NCBI GenBank assembly: GCA_015039315.1
Contig: WIDE01000021.1
Location: 220,075 to 284,074 of the forward strand
Direction of reading: 5' to 3'
Origin: Clavulina sp. PMI_390
Taxonomy: Eukaryota > Basidiomycota > Agaricomycetes > Cantharellales > Hydnaceae
DNA: 64,000 nt
The number at the start of each line of letters is the position of its first letter. The stretch's first letter is position 1. This document shows positions 1 to 11,343 of the stretch, piece by piece. The notes under the pieces were generated by a model. That model worked only from the letters and a program-made list of their open reading frames with translations, searched no databases and had not been told where the DNA came from. The position numbers and the translations under genes are program-made.

Positions 1-31
1 CTAGTCTCGCTCAATCCTTGTTTCTGTCCAG

Positions 32-924
32 CTGTCATCATACTAGATGAGATTGAGAAAGCGCATCGTGATGTAGCCAACATCCTTCTGCAACTATTGG
101 ATGAGGGTAGTCTCACGGACAGTCAAGGTCGCAAGGTTGACTTCAAGGTATTAGAAGCTGCAAATCTGCCACTGTTTCTGTGTTTCTGATGCCTATACAT
201 CTACACATAGAACACGATCCTTGTTGCCACCAGCAACCTCGGTAGTGACGTGTTACAAGATCCAAAGTATAACACTCACGATGGTGTGATAAGTCAAGCA
301 GGTCGAGATCAAGTTATTGCTCGAGCCACGGCGTTTTTCCCTCCAGGTTCGTTGACTGCTGTGTCGCCTCCATGTCACTTGTATAATCGACTCACTCTAT
401 CCTTGAATAGAGCTCATCAATCGCCTTGACTCTATCCAAGTGTTCAACAAGCTTACAAACGAGTCAATCCTATCGATAGTGTCTCTCCGACTAAATGATG
501 TGATGGAGAGACTAAAAGACCGAAGGATCACTCTGGATGTCGATCAAGACGCCCGCCAATGGCTAGCGAAGCATGGATACTCAAATGAATATGGTAGGTC
601 TTTGTGATCCTCCTCCTTTCCCTACTGACCACGAGTGTTTCCTAGGTGCCCGAGCAGTAGCCAGGATAGTGCGAACCTCTGTTCTCAACCCACTTGCCCG
701 CAAGCTGCTTTCTGGGACGATTAGGTACGTTGGAATTATTTGATATCCTCTTACGCCTGCTGAGACCAGTTGATTTGTTAAGGGATGGCGATACTGTGCC
801 GATTCGAGTATCCACAAATGGTTCATCGCTGGACGTAGCTGATGTTCATGAACCTGACTCAGCCGCAACATCGTCCACCACTCCCATCGAGCCCCATACA
901 ACTCCAGCAGATGAGCATTACTAA
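32..924 (+). CDS. HSP78: Hsp78/ClpB-type mitochondrial AAA+ disaggregase, 3' part
   Basis: Partial gene; the window opens inside an intron that ends at base 31. The exons encode the second AAA+ module: Walker B region [20 protein letters not shown], then [31 protein letters not shown], and the C-terminal small domain with [19 protein letters not shown]. This order is diagnostic of ClpB/Hsp104-class disaggregases, which extract proteins from aggregates with Hsp70. The short acidic tail after the small domain, without the long extension of cytosolic Hsp104, favours the mitochondrial form Hsp78; that choice is inference because the N-terminus is outside the window. Four internal introns are clear: 148-210, 347-410, 594-645 and 725-782, all GT-AG. 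The stop is TAA at 922-924. The gene converges on the IBTK-like gene, with about 320 bp between the two stops. Confidence 0.9.
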
Positions 925-1242
925 TCATGGGGTTTATATCCTTGGACCTGCTCACTTCGTCCTTCACAGCGTGCTACCCACTGCACAAATTAGTATTCCC
1001 ATCTACACTATTGATATCGATATCTAATGACCATATCGCACATAGAATCATATATACAAAACCATGTATCACTAGTATGACCTCTCAACAACCCCCTGCA
1101 ATAAGATAAACTCTGGTTCGACAAAGACATAAGATTTGTTAATAGAAAGTAGACATAATGATGGGAACGAATAACGCGAAAATCACACCAATGGTGTGCA
1201 TGGGTCAATAAATAGGGTGAAAGAGGCCCAGTTAAAATGGTC

Positions 1243-4200
1243 CTAGGTTCCAGAGGTAGTGGCAGCAACAGGAGTAGCTTTCGGTTGGCCTGAAGGCTGT
1301 CGACGCCTGCCACCACCTCTAGAACGTCCGCCAGAGGTCTCGCCACCAGAGGGCTTGGGCTTGTTTGGGCTCGGACTGGAGGTGGAAGCAGCAGCTTGAT
1401 TGGGAGGAGGATTGCTGTTTGATGGGCCAGCTTGGTTAGCATCAGTGGCAGGCTTCGTACGCTTGACATTGCTTGGGCGTTTCCCGCCTCGTCCCCCATT
1501 AGGCTTCTTGTCTTTGCCAGATCCTTGGCCTTGCGCCTGCGAGGCAGCAACCGCAGCAGCCTCCTGACGCAGCCGCTCCTCTTCGCCTGTCCACCATGAC
1601 ATAAAATCAATTTCTGCCTGGATATCTTCCTCTTCTCGCTGAATGTCAAGAAGGGATGTCTTCGGTTTCGGGCGAGTGATGAGAGCCTCCTTTTGCTGTT
1701 GCTGGATGGCGGCAAAGGAGGTAACATTGCCCGATGGAGCGGCGGGAGGTGGTGTTGGCTCAGTGGGTGGGAGCGTCCAAGCATCGCTGAAAGGAAACAG
1801 TGAGCTCTGGTGGGCAATAAACGATAAAGAATGCAAGGAAAGGTGCTTACGTCGTTGCACGCTTCTTCCCAGAATCCAAGGATGCAATTCGACCTGGGGT
1901 GATGGTAGGCCCCAGGCCAGGCGCACGGGATGGGGTAGTTGGTGGAGCGCTCGGGGTCGGTCGGAGGCTCTCTTTCGAAACACGCCGAGGCGTACTAGGT
2001 CCATCACGCGATGAGGCACTTGGCGATGGAGTCAACTGAGGGCGGGACGCAGAGAGGGTACCCAATACCGGGAATGCTCCCGAAGTGGAAGGAGTGCGCG
2101 AAGGTAAGGGACCCGAGTTTGCTGGTGGGGTGACGAAAGTAATCCCAGTTGGGGATGGAATAGGGCCTGTCTCTGCGCCACCCCATGGTCGGCGAATGTC
2201 TCGGGGTGATAATGTCGAGGAAGACGGGGCCGGAGGGTTAGGCGAAGCTGGTTGAAACCCGGAGATTCGCGCTTTTCCTTTCGACTGTTGTGGTGATGTT
2301 CCGGGAGAAGGGCCCAACCGAGGGGAGTTTTGAGCTGCTTCCGCCATGATGGTCTTGAGATCCATTTTAGACGCAGGGACACTTGGAGCCCTCCACACTG
2401 GGGCAGGCGTGGGGGTTGTGGAGAGGCTACTTGACGAATCTCTCGTTTCCTTCAAGGCTGGGATAGTCATCGGGCTTGTCCTTTCTGGTGAGCTCAGAGA
2501 CAATGGTGGGATCGGGTCGTCGTCCATGTCGAAGATGTCATCACCCAGTCCCTCCTCTTTGGTGCTGGTGAGAGCCCGTACTGGAGGTGAACCTGGAAGC
2601 ACCTTTGGCGATCGCCGTGGAGTCTTCCCAACGTTGACAGTTGTGGGAGACAACCTGGGGGAGTGTTTGGGCGCGAGAATAGCTTTTGACGAGCGGATGA
2701 TGGGCTGTGGGATATCCTGTAGTTTGAGCCATTCAGCGTGCTTCTCAAGTGCCTCATTGACGAGCCGATTAGATCGTGAGACATTGAGCTTCTTTGCCTG
2801 CTCCCCTTGAATCGCCATTGCAAGCTGCGCGACCAGGTCTATGTGCATATCTTCGAGGATGCGATTCTCGAGAAGACATTCGAGGTTCATGGCCATATAG
2901 GTCTGCAGTCGCCGCACGAGAGATGTGGCACTGTAATACGAGGCATCGGCAAGTAGCGCACATGCATTCATGACGTTGACATGCTGAATGATGACGCTCG
3001 AGCATATGAGGATCAGCCGGTCAAGGAGGAGTTCCGTCTATGGAAGCAAGCCATCAATCATTAAGCCGGGCTCCTCACTTCATATCAATAAGAGACTTAC
3101 AGCACAGCCCAGTACAGAGAATACGAAGTCCAAGTACTCATCCAAATTGTTTGCACGGTCTACACAGGATAGAGCCTGGATCAATCCCAAAGAGGGTTAA
3201 CAAAAGGAACAAGAGGAGCCAGTACTTACCAACAGCATCGCCATCAAACATGCCCTTCTCCTCTTGACCGTACATCCAGCGGAACACAACTTCCATGGGC
3301 CGCCACTCCAAATGTTTGAAATCAACTTTGAGAACACCGTCCGAGCCCCAACGTCGGATGGTCCAATCCTCATCATCAAGGAAGCTCGCAAACATAGGGG
3401 AACGAGCGCGCAAGACACAGGAGTGCGCAGCGACGGTGCGATCGGCAAGCTCAATGAGTACGTCGTAGGGCAGGGAAGACCCTTTAGGAACCGGCATGGC
3501 AGAAGCGGATTGAACCTGAACACCATTGAAAAGTGCTCCAAGGTCCCTTGCCATTGTTGGTGCAGGTGTCCGCTGCGAAGCCCCACCGACCACATCCAGC
3601 AGAGGGTCCAACTTGAGCAAACGTGCAAGCACCTCGACCTGTGCTCTGAGTGCAGGGATCGTCGTGCCTTCCTTGGTGATCTGGGCACTAAGTACCCCTC
3701 CAACACGACGATCCCAAAAGGCTGGGACATCGTCAGTGTACAGGTACTGCACAACGACCAGGATCGCGAGTGGATGGCAAGAGCTGATATCAAGGAATTT
3801 CGAAGAACCAACGGATGACCAGCAAATGCGCACGTTGCCCGAGGAGAGCGCTTTGCCTGACTTGAACGACGCGGCCAGGGCTGGGCAGCGCGACTCTAGG
3901 ATGACGCGATGAACAGGGATCTCGACAGGCGTCGAGACGGTGGCACCATTCTCAGAAGGTACCGATAGCTCACATCGCACAAGCACGTCAGCACCATGTG
4001 CTCGATATGCCTGCGCAGCATCCAGAGAGGGTGCGCCTTGTCGCGAGCGACTAGCATCCAAGACACCCAATAACTGTGCAAACGAGCGAAGACTCGCACT
4101 AATAGCAGTGGCCTCATCCTCCTCGTCATCTCCGTCATCCTCTCCCTCCCTCCGACGATGTCTGGCCTCAGCAAGTTCCAAGTCTGCCAACTTATCCTCC

Positions 4201-6792
4201 AAGCTTGTCATCATCTCCACTCCGTCATCCAGCTCGAGGCTCCTGAGCGTCCGATGCACCACAAATGGACGCACGGTCCCCATATCTTCAGAAACTGTGT
4301 TCCCCACGACAGCGATCGCCTCGGGCCTTGCGTCTGCACGCAGAGCCGCATAGGCGCCAGTCGAGTTCGTCGCTACACGGACGACGCGCTGGAGGAACGG
4401 GATGCGCTGGAACCGGAATGCCTTTTGGTTCTGGGATGACAGGTTCGAGAGGCTGGACGATGGCGAGCTGGAGTTCGGAGCCGAAGAGGACTTTGAGATA
4501 CGAGATCGTATGAAGACGTGACCTGATTCGGTGCAAAGGATGAGCGAGCCGTCTGCACCAGGCGCAACATCCTGTAAAGGAAAAGCACAATCAAAATCCA
4601 GCGTTAATTAGATATTAGGTACCAGCAGAAGGCATCAAATTTTCCATACCACAACGGCGCTCATCTGTTTCCGAAGAGCCCACACTCTCTGGGGTTTGAC
4701 AATCCACTTGGGTCTCGTCATACCCCCCACAGTTCCCGATGAGCCACTACCACCGGCAGCTGTGGGATTCATCCCACTTTGACCAATCTGCCCATCGCTA
4801 TTCGCGCCCGTGAGTCCTGTCCCGGCACCCGCAACACCCGGTGCGCCAAACGTCCACACATCCCCAAGCTCACTCAGCGCAACAAACGTGCCCTCGCAGC
4901 ATTGCACCTTGACGATTGGAGGACCACTTTGTGGAGCGATATACCGATACGGCTTGATAGAGCCTCCTCCAGATGCCAAGTTGGCGAATGGGGATGAGGA
5001 TGGGAAAGACACTTTGAAATGTCCATGATGCGCAAAGATGAGAACATCTTTGGACTCAGCGAGGAGGCAGGCCATGGCCGTATCAGAGAGCGCTAGATCA
5101 AGGATGATCGGGGTGGCGGAAGAAGAAGCCGAAGAAGAGGTAGATAGCGAGAGCGTAGGGACCGCTCGTGGAGTAGGCTGCACGCTCTCCTGATATCCCA
5201 GTTGTCCACCCGCATTGGTTCCCCATGTGTACACTGTAGTGCTCGTCCATGCAGCACTCGCCATCCTGCACGCAGCGATGCCCAAAACCTTCTTCCCCTT
5301 GAGCAAGCCGACAATCTTGCGTGGCGACGACTGGATGGGCTCCTCGCTTCGCGAGTGAGATGGGTTGGGAGAATCGAGAACGTAGCCGAGCTGAGAAAAC
5401 CGGTTGAGGCCCCAAGAAAGTATCTCGTTCGATTGGTTCAAGACGAGTGTGTGGTCTTGGCCACATGCAACGGCGATGACAGGGGTGTCAAAGTGCTGAA
5501 GCGGAGAGAGCGAGTACTGGGTGCTCTGGGTCCCTCCAAGTCTAGAGTTGCATAGCAAAGTATAGGCGTCATTGAAAAGAAGAAATTAGGGGTCACCATC
5601 CCAGATTTACACACCTTCCGCTGCTTCCGAACCCACACAAGCGAAGATTTGCACGAGACTCGGCGGTGATCAAGGCTGTGGACGCGCGACATCACCCGAA
5701 GGAAGTCAGCGACCCCAAGTCTTACAATGCCGTACAGGGAAACTCGGCGTGGGACTGACCCGTATGCAGCTTGGACATGCTAATCGTCTTCACCTGAAGA
5801 GGATGCAGTCTACTCGCACTAGCACCATTCCCACTTCCAGACTTGGCATTGGACTTTGCCTTTGGGATATTAACCAAGTCCGGGAACGCTCGATCATTCG
5901 CATCTCCATGGCCCAAAGCAGCGTTCCTGCAAACCGATGACGCACACACGCACGTACGCATGCAAAAACGCCGCCGCCAAATTTGCGCGCCGACAACAAT
6001 CCGCCGGAGGAATGGACGAAAAGCATGAAAAATAATGAAGTGATTCAGTCTTCGGGTACACCCAAGCCTCCAATGGCAATAATGAGATGAGACGAGAATG
6101 ATCGACAGCGAGACGCACCGATTTGCACCCCATGTGAAGAGTTCATACGGACCGTCTGTCCGACCAGGCTTTGTGTTCTCTACGGTCGAGTTGTAAACGT
6201 CAAAGGCGGTGTGGCCCTCTTGGTCCTATAAGGTTGGGCATTCAAGTTGGGCAATAATAAATGACGCGTCAGTCATGGCCGAGAGAGAGCATACAGCTTC
6301 TAAATGAATCATGCACACACACGAAACACATACCTTAAACGTGATATCGACATCGGACCTCTGCAGGAGCAAGACTGCCGCAACAATGTTGCCCGTATAC
6401 AACGCACGATGCAGTGGAGTCCAACGGCTCTCAAGGTCCGTCACGTTGACATTGAGCGCGGGATGTGCCAGGAGCATACGTAGGTAGTCGACGGTGCCTG
6501 GCTCCAGAGAGGAGCAGAGCCGGTGAAGGACCGTGCGCCCAAGACTGTCCTTGGCGTTCACGTCGACGACGAGCGGGTACGTCGTCCCTCCTGCCCCTCC
6601 AAGGATCGAGTGGAGCGTCCAGGAGCGCGGACCGCTGGAACTTGTCCCGGTCCCGCCTCCCCCTCCTCCTCCGCTCGCATTGGAGGCTGAGATGTTAGCC
6701 CCAGCAGCGTTGGCTCGGTCGAGCAGCTGCCGAAAGGCTTTCTGGTTCTTCAAAGTGTAGGCAACATGTAAAGGAGATGGAAGCTGGCTCAT
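1243..6792 (-). CDS. Ankyrin-RCC1-BTB protein of the IBTK type
   Basis: Large multi-exon gene starting MSQLPSPLHVAYTLKNQ. Domains in order: two or three ankyrin repeats (about 6790-6340; for example DSLGRTVLHRLCSSLEPGT and ESRWTPLHRALYTGN); RCC1 repeats (about 6230-4635; YELFTWGANR, NLRLCGFGSSGR, ACGQDHTLVLNQSNEILSWG); two BTB/POZ-like segments (about 4020-3240; VPVHRVILESRCPALAASF-like and AHSCVLRARSPMFASFL); a Ser/Pro-rich region (2970-1850); and a charged tail with LLDIQREEEDIQAEIDFMSW followed by an Arg/Gly-rich end. This is the layout of IBTK, in animals a substrate adaptor for cullin-3 ubiquitin ligase. A ubiquitin-adaptor role here is inference. Several introns are recognisable, including one joining RAT to DAWTLPP near 1790-1850. 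Exon borders in the middle were not all resolved, and a split into two genes cannot be fully excluded, although the domain order argues for one. Confidence 0.82.
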
Positions 6793-7671
6793 ACGATGGC
6801 GGGGATGGCAAACCGAAGGCCAAGGGACTGCGCTCTCCCTAGTATTCCAGGGAAAGCAGTCCTCGGTCTTCTAAAAGGGGGAATAATATGTACGATATTA
6901 TCCCCTTGGCTGTGCGCTGGGCCTGTTCCTTAAGAGTTGGCTCCTTAGTTGAGTTGACAAGTGACTTGGCTGACTGGGTTATCGGCACCGAATGAGTATT
7001 GGGGGACCGAGAGACGTGTCGTTCTTTTGGGCTGGTTCGTCCAAGGAGAACGGCGTCGATAAGCAGTCTAAAGTGTACGGCGTAGGTTGTGAGCGCTGGC
7101 AGCGAGGGGAAGATGGAAGGCGGGTCAAGACGAATTGGGTTTCGCGTCAGAGGAGCTATGTGTTCGTTCCCGAGCGAGTTACGATTGTGTCACACCCCGT
7201 CCAATGAATAGATCGGCGACTCCGAAATGTGGACACGTGCATCCCATTTTCATTTTGCTCAAATGCTGCAGGCCAAGGCGCTTAATTAGGGGCCTCCTGT
7301 ACGGATTACGCATGAGCTGAAGAGAACCCTGAGATGATTGGTCGATGGAAAATACAGGCAAATTTTTGCGTTAATGCAGGGGAACTAGCGGAAGGGATTA
7401 TGATACAAATAGCAGTGAACGGGGAGATCCCACACCATGTATACTAGTTAGCATGTAGTGAAACGACTTTGAATTTCAAACCAATGAAGGGGGTTGTAGT
7501 TCTGGTAATGTCCGATACATCTGAAAGAGCGGGGAGGGATCTGCACTTGCGCAGGGTGGTACAATAGTAGCACTAGAAGATTGTCCGATGAGAAAGAATG
7601 AGAGGTAAGAGCTGGAAGTTCGAGCGATTCTGTCCATGGATCAACCACTAAAATAAGCGAGCTCTCTCGAA
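6793..7671. other. Intergenic, no gene seen
   Basis: This stretch holds the upstream region of the IBTK-like gene and the 3' flank of the first GMC gene. Short open frames lie on both strands, but none shows a domain, a consistent splice pattern or a paralogue elsewhere in the window. I see no tRNA and no repeat. Confidence 0.55.
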
Positions 7672-10363
7672 TCATAGAGTAGAGCTGAGAAGCAGCATTC
7701 CAGCGATAACGCTCAAGAGAACGCTGCCTAAAACCGGGTCTCCGCGCGTCCTCGCACTACCACCCTTCTTGGTATTGCTCGAAGCTACGGAAGATGTTGC
7801 AACACCAGCGGTCGATGAGGAAGTCGATGTAACAGAAGTACCAGGGGCGACGACACCGTTCCATTCGTCGCGAATAATGTCCGCTGCCAATTCTGCCAGT
7901 CCATAGGTCGCAGCCATCAACTGTGGGTGAATCAAGACAAACCTGATAAGCAACTACAACAATAGAGGAGTAGCGCCAAGTACGAAAGGAAGTATAACGT
8001 ACGTGAGCAGAAAACGCGATTGGGTAGACGCTTGCATCAACGACGCGCACGTTGGCGGTACCGTAGACACGCAGCTGAGCATCAACAACACCGCCGAGGT
8101 CGAGAGGTAGCATAGAGCATGAGCAAGCAGGATGATACCTGCATTGCCGTAAGGAAATACATCACCAGCCCCACGTCAGCTATCAGGGATGATATAGGGG
8201 GGGAAACGGAAAAGGTACGCACTCAGTACCGATAGCAGTAGCAATCCAGGTATCCCATTCGTCATCGGTTTGAACAGTCGAACCAGGGGATATTTCACTG
8301 GTAAGGGTCTCATTGAGAGGGCTAGTCTGGCCGATCATCCGTGCGAGCTTGAGACCCTCCCGGAGAATTTGAATATCTGTATAATCAACGAATCATGAGG
8401 GGGAAAAGAAATTAATCGGAAGAAACCCAACGAAGGAAGAAGGGACACGCACCAGCAGGATGGCTCAAATACCCTGGGTCAATGACTGGGTCATCGAATG
8501 GATCCGAGCTACTAATATACACCCTCCCTTGGCTATAAGGGTGCTGGAGAGCCGCTTGGACAGCTACAGTATCGCTGCCCGAACTCGTACCCGTCAATCC
8601 CAAGAGAAGTTCTACTTGTCCGACGGGGGATGGCAGTATGTCATTGGCAGTCGCAAGGAAAATGGCTTCGTAGCCCGCCTTGACGGTGGCGTCAGTGGAA
8701 GGAACGAGGGTGGAAAGTGAGGTATTGAGGGTAGAGAGGACGGAAGTCTCGGCGAACGAGGTCGCGTCGTCACCGAGGAGTAGGGTTACGTTGGCGTAGG
8801 CGATAGCACTGTTGATGAACGAGGAGTACGTCTATTGGAGGCATATTGAAGTGGAGCGCGGAGCAATGTAAGTAGACAAGTGAGATTGGCGGGCATGGAT
8901 GGATGTAAACGTACGGCATTCATAGTGCCACCCAATGAAGATCTTATCGTTGCTCCAGTAGCGCTTGTCGTCTGGAATGTTACCGCCGTGCTGATGTGGT
9001 CTTGTAGATGCTGCCCCACACCCGGCAAGTTAATTACTACAGTCCATGCCGCAGGTTCAGTCAAGTTCGCCCGAACCATTGGCCAAAGCGAGCAGATGTA
9101 AAGTGGAAATCAAAGGATTTACGCACGTTGTGTAACTCCTGCGGTCTTCAACACATCTGAGGGCCCAACGCCCGAATGCAACAGCATATGTGGGCTACCC
9201 ACTGTTCCTCCACTTAGAATGACTTCTTTCCTCACAGCGATAGTGTTCCTCTCCCCATCCGTGCCCTCACTCGTGACCGTCCACTCCACACCCGTCGCAT
9301 TCATGCCTACTCCACCTGCCTCGCTCGTCACATTTCCGTTCCCATCCCCAAACAGCACTCGCGTGACTGTTGCGTTAGGAAGGATGTCCAGGTTGCTCAG
9401 AGGAGGTAAAGGGTCAAGGTATGCAGCCCGTGCGTAGGAGCGCGTCCAATTGGTAGGGTTGATAGCACTCGTGGCGATAAATGCGCCCCAGCTGGACCCG
9501 CCATTAGAGTCAGGTGAGGCTGGAATACCGATATTGTCTAGAGTGCCGATCCATTCACCAACAAGACTTGGAACGTAGGCCGGATAGGAATAGTGGACTG
9601 GGCCTGAAGTGCCATGCGAAGACGCGTTGTAGTGGATGGAGGAGAAGTCGTTGACTGATGACAAGGGCGGGGTAAATGTCTCGGACTGCGGGAATAGGAG
9701 TTCAGTCGCAAAGCTATAAATAAATCGGACTCCTGAGATGGGGGTGAGGAGCACATACCTTTTTCATGGCGCTGAAAAGGTTTTCCCAGCTCCAGGCGCT
9801 CCCACCGGACAGGTTTTTTACTAACCCCATCCATGTGTTCACTTCCAGCTCACTGGGCCGTACCAAATACATCCCTAAGGGAAAAGTAGGACGGTTCATT
9901 CGGATGCCCAAGATATGCAAAAGAAAACAGAAAGGAGCTCACCATTTACAGCCGAGGACCCACCCAAGACCTTTCCTCTTGGCCAACTCATCTTCCTTCC
10001 ACCAGCATTGGTCTGCGCGACTGTTGTGAATGCCCAGTCGTAGGAAGAACCCAGGAGGGAGGAGAAATAAGCGTCATCGGGAGTGTCTATTCGCGTCTGC
10101 ACCGCATATCCCGTGTCTCCCGCCTCGAGTACAAGGACTGTGTGGTTGCTGTCTTCAGAGAGGCGTCGGGCAAGGGCAAGGCCAGCGAGGCCGCCGCCAC
10201 AGATAACAAAGTCATACGAAGATGCAAGCTGAGAAGCCTTGATTATGTTTCCAGAGCTTGCAGCATAGGCGGTATGGGTGGAAGAGAAGGAGAGGGCAAC
10301 GACGGCAAGTGCAGCGAGAGGTTTCGAGAGATTGGATCGACGATTTTCGCGCATCCAAAACAT
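7672..10363 (-). CDS. Secreted GMC-family oxidoreductase, copy 1, with GPI-like tail
   Basis: FAD-dependent alcohol/sugar oxidase or dehydrogenase of the glucose-methanol-choline family (AA3-like). The ATG at 10363 is preferred; the codon just upstream is GTG. A hydrophobic signal peptide (ALAVVALSFSSTHTAYA) precedes the Rossmann motif YDFVICGGGLAGLALARRL, then VLEAGDTG and GMC signature 1 (MSWPRGKVLGGSSAVNG). Signature 2 is ILSGGTVGSPHMLLHSGVGP. The C-terminal catalytic region has YHPACSCSMLP (His) and SVYPIAFSAHLMAATYG (second His). After the domain come a Ser/Thr-rich stalk and a hydrophobic end (VLGSVLLSVIAGMLLLSSTL) typical of a GPI-anchor signal. At least seven short introns interrupt it. 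The substrate cannot be read from sequence. The gene is one of a tandem pair with the copy at 11344-14040. Confidence 0.88.
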
Positions 10364-10479
10364 CACGTCGTAGAGACTAAAGAGTGTCTGTTCTCTATCT
10401 CAGAAGAGAAGAGATGGGTGGAAAGCAAAAGGAGCGTTTTTGGAAGCACGAGTTCAAGGGAAGGACGGATGAATGATTT

Positions 10480-10670
10480 AGTAACGCTCTTATGAGAATG
10501 CCTCTTGCCGAGCACCAATAGACGTAAATGTGGACCACACGCCCGCTCGAAGATAAATCGGAAAGTATCAGGCTGAACAGATATAGCGAAAAGGCCAAGG
10601 CCGCTCTTAATTCCTCTACTTCCGATACGATCCGAAACCTCAAGTGGAAACGAGTGGCGACGTAGTGGGC
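10480..10670 (-). repeat. Upstream block shared by the two GMC genes, copy 1
   Basis: The bases upstream of GMC copy 1 are closely similar to those upstream of GMC copy 2 (about 14156-14345). Shared strings include aatgcctcttgccgag, gcgaaaaggcca and ttccgatacgatccga, in the same order and spacing. The tandem duplication therefore carried its promoter, and the block has stayed recognisable, probably including 5' leader and regulatory sites. Limits are approximate. Confidence 0.75.
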
Positions 10671-11343
10671 GACAGGCGCTCAGATTTCGTGTCAAGAGAA
10701 AGGCCATGACGCGCTCGGGTAAACCAATGAGCCTGGTTATCTGACATCGGTAGGATTATTACCAGTAGCTCTTTCCTGTGGACTGCGCAACGAAACGTTG
10801 AACCGAAGACGAGAACAAGTTCGACCGCGTGGGAGGACACCCCTCGGATTTGAGACGTCATCCAAGCTACGAGGCCAGATTTTCGGTTGAAAGGTATCTC
10901 AGCGGGAGAGCCAGCTGTTGATACGGGCAATAGCAGCGCTGCTCTCATGATGGCCGTTGCCGTCAACTGTGTCCGTTTCTTTCGTGTTCCTCGAATGGAT
11001 GCAGCGAAAGTTTATTGGGGTACAAAAAATTTATATTCCTGTAGGAGCTTGCGGAAAGATTACAATACAAATAACGTGGATAAATCAACTCCTACGACCT
11101 ATTACCATTTATGTGAGCTACGATATAGTGAGAACCCAGCAACGAGAAAATTGAAACAAATGAGGGGGATGTGTTGGTTTCAGAACCAGAAGTGTCCAAG
11201 AGATTCAAAGGAGTGGGGAGGGACCTGCAACTGTGCAGAGAAGCAGGAGCATTTACAATGTCCAAGAATAAAGAGATAGGGATCGCTGATCCATGAGAGC
11301 CTGTCCGTACTTCAGCCACTAACATGTCCAAGCTGTCTCACAA
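10671..11343. other. Intergenic between the GMC copies
   Basis: No gene recognised. The left part continues the upstream flank of GMC copy 1 and retains patchy similarity to the flank of copy 2; the right part is the 3' flank of GMC copy 2. Confidence 0.5.

Noticed and set aside
10395..10707. Minus-strand open frames upstream of GMC copy 1 as a separate gene
   Set aside because: The region is a promoter block shared with GMC copy 2, and the frame is not kept in the duplicate.
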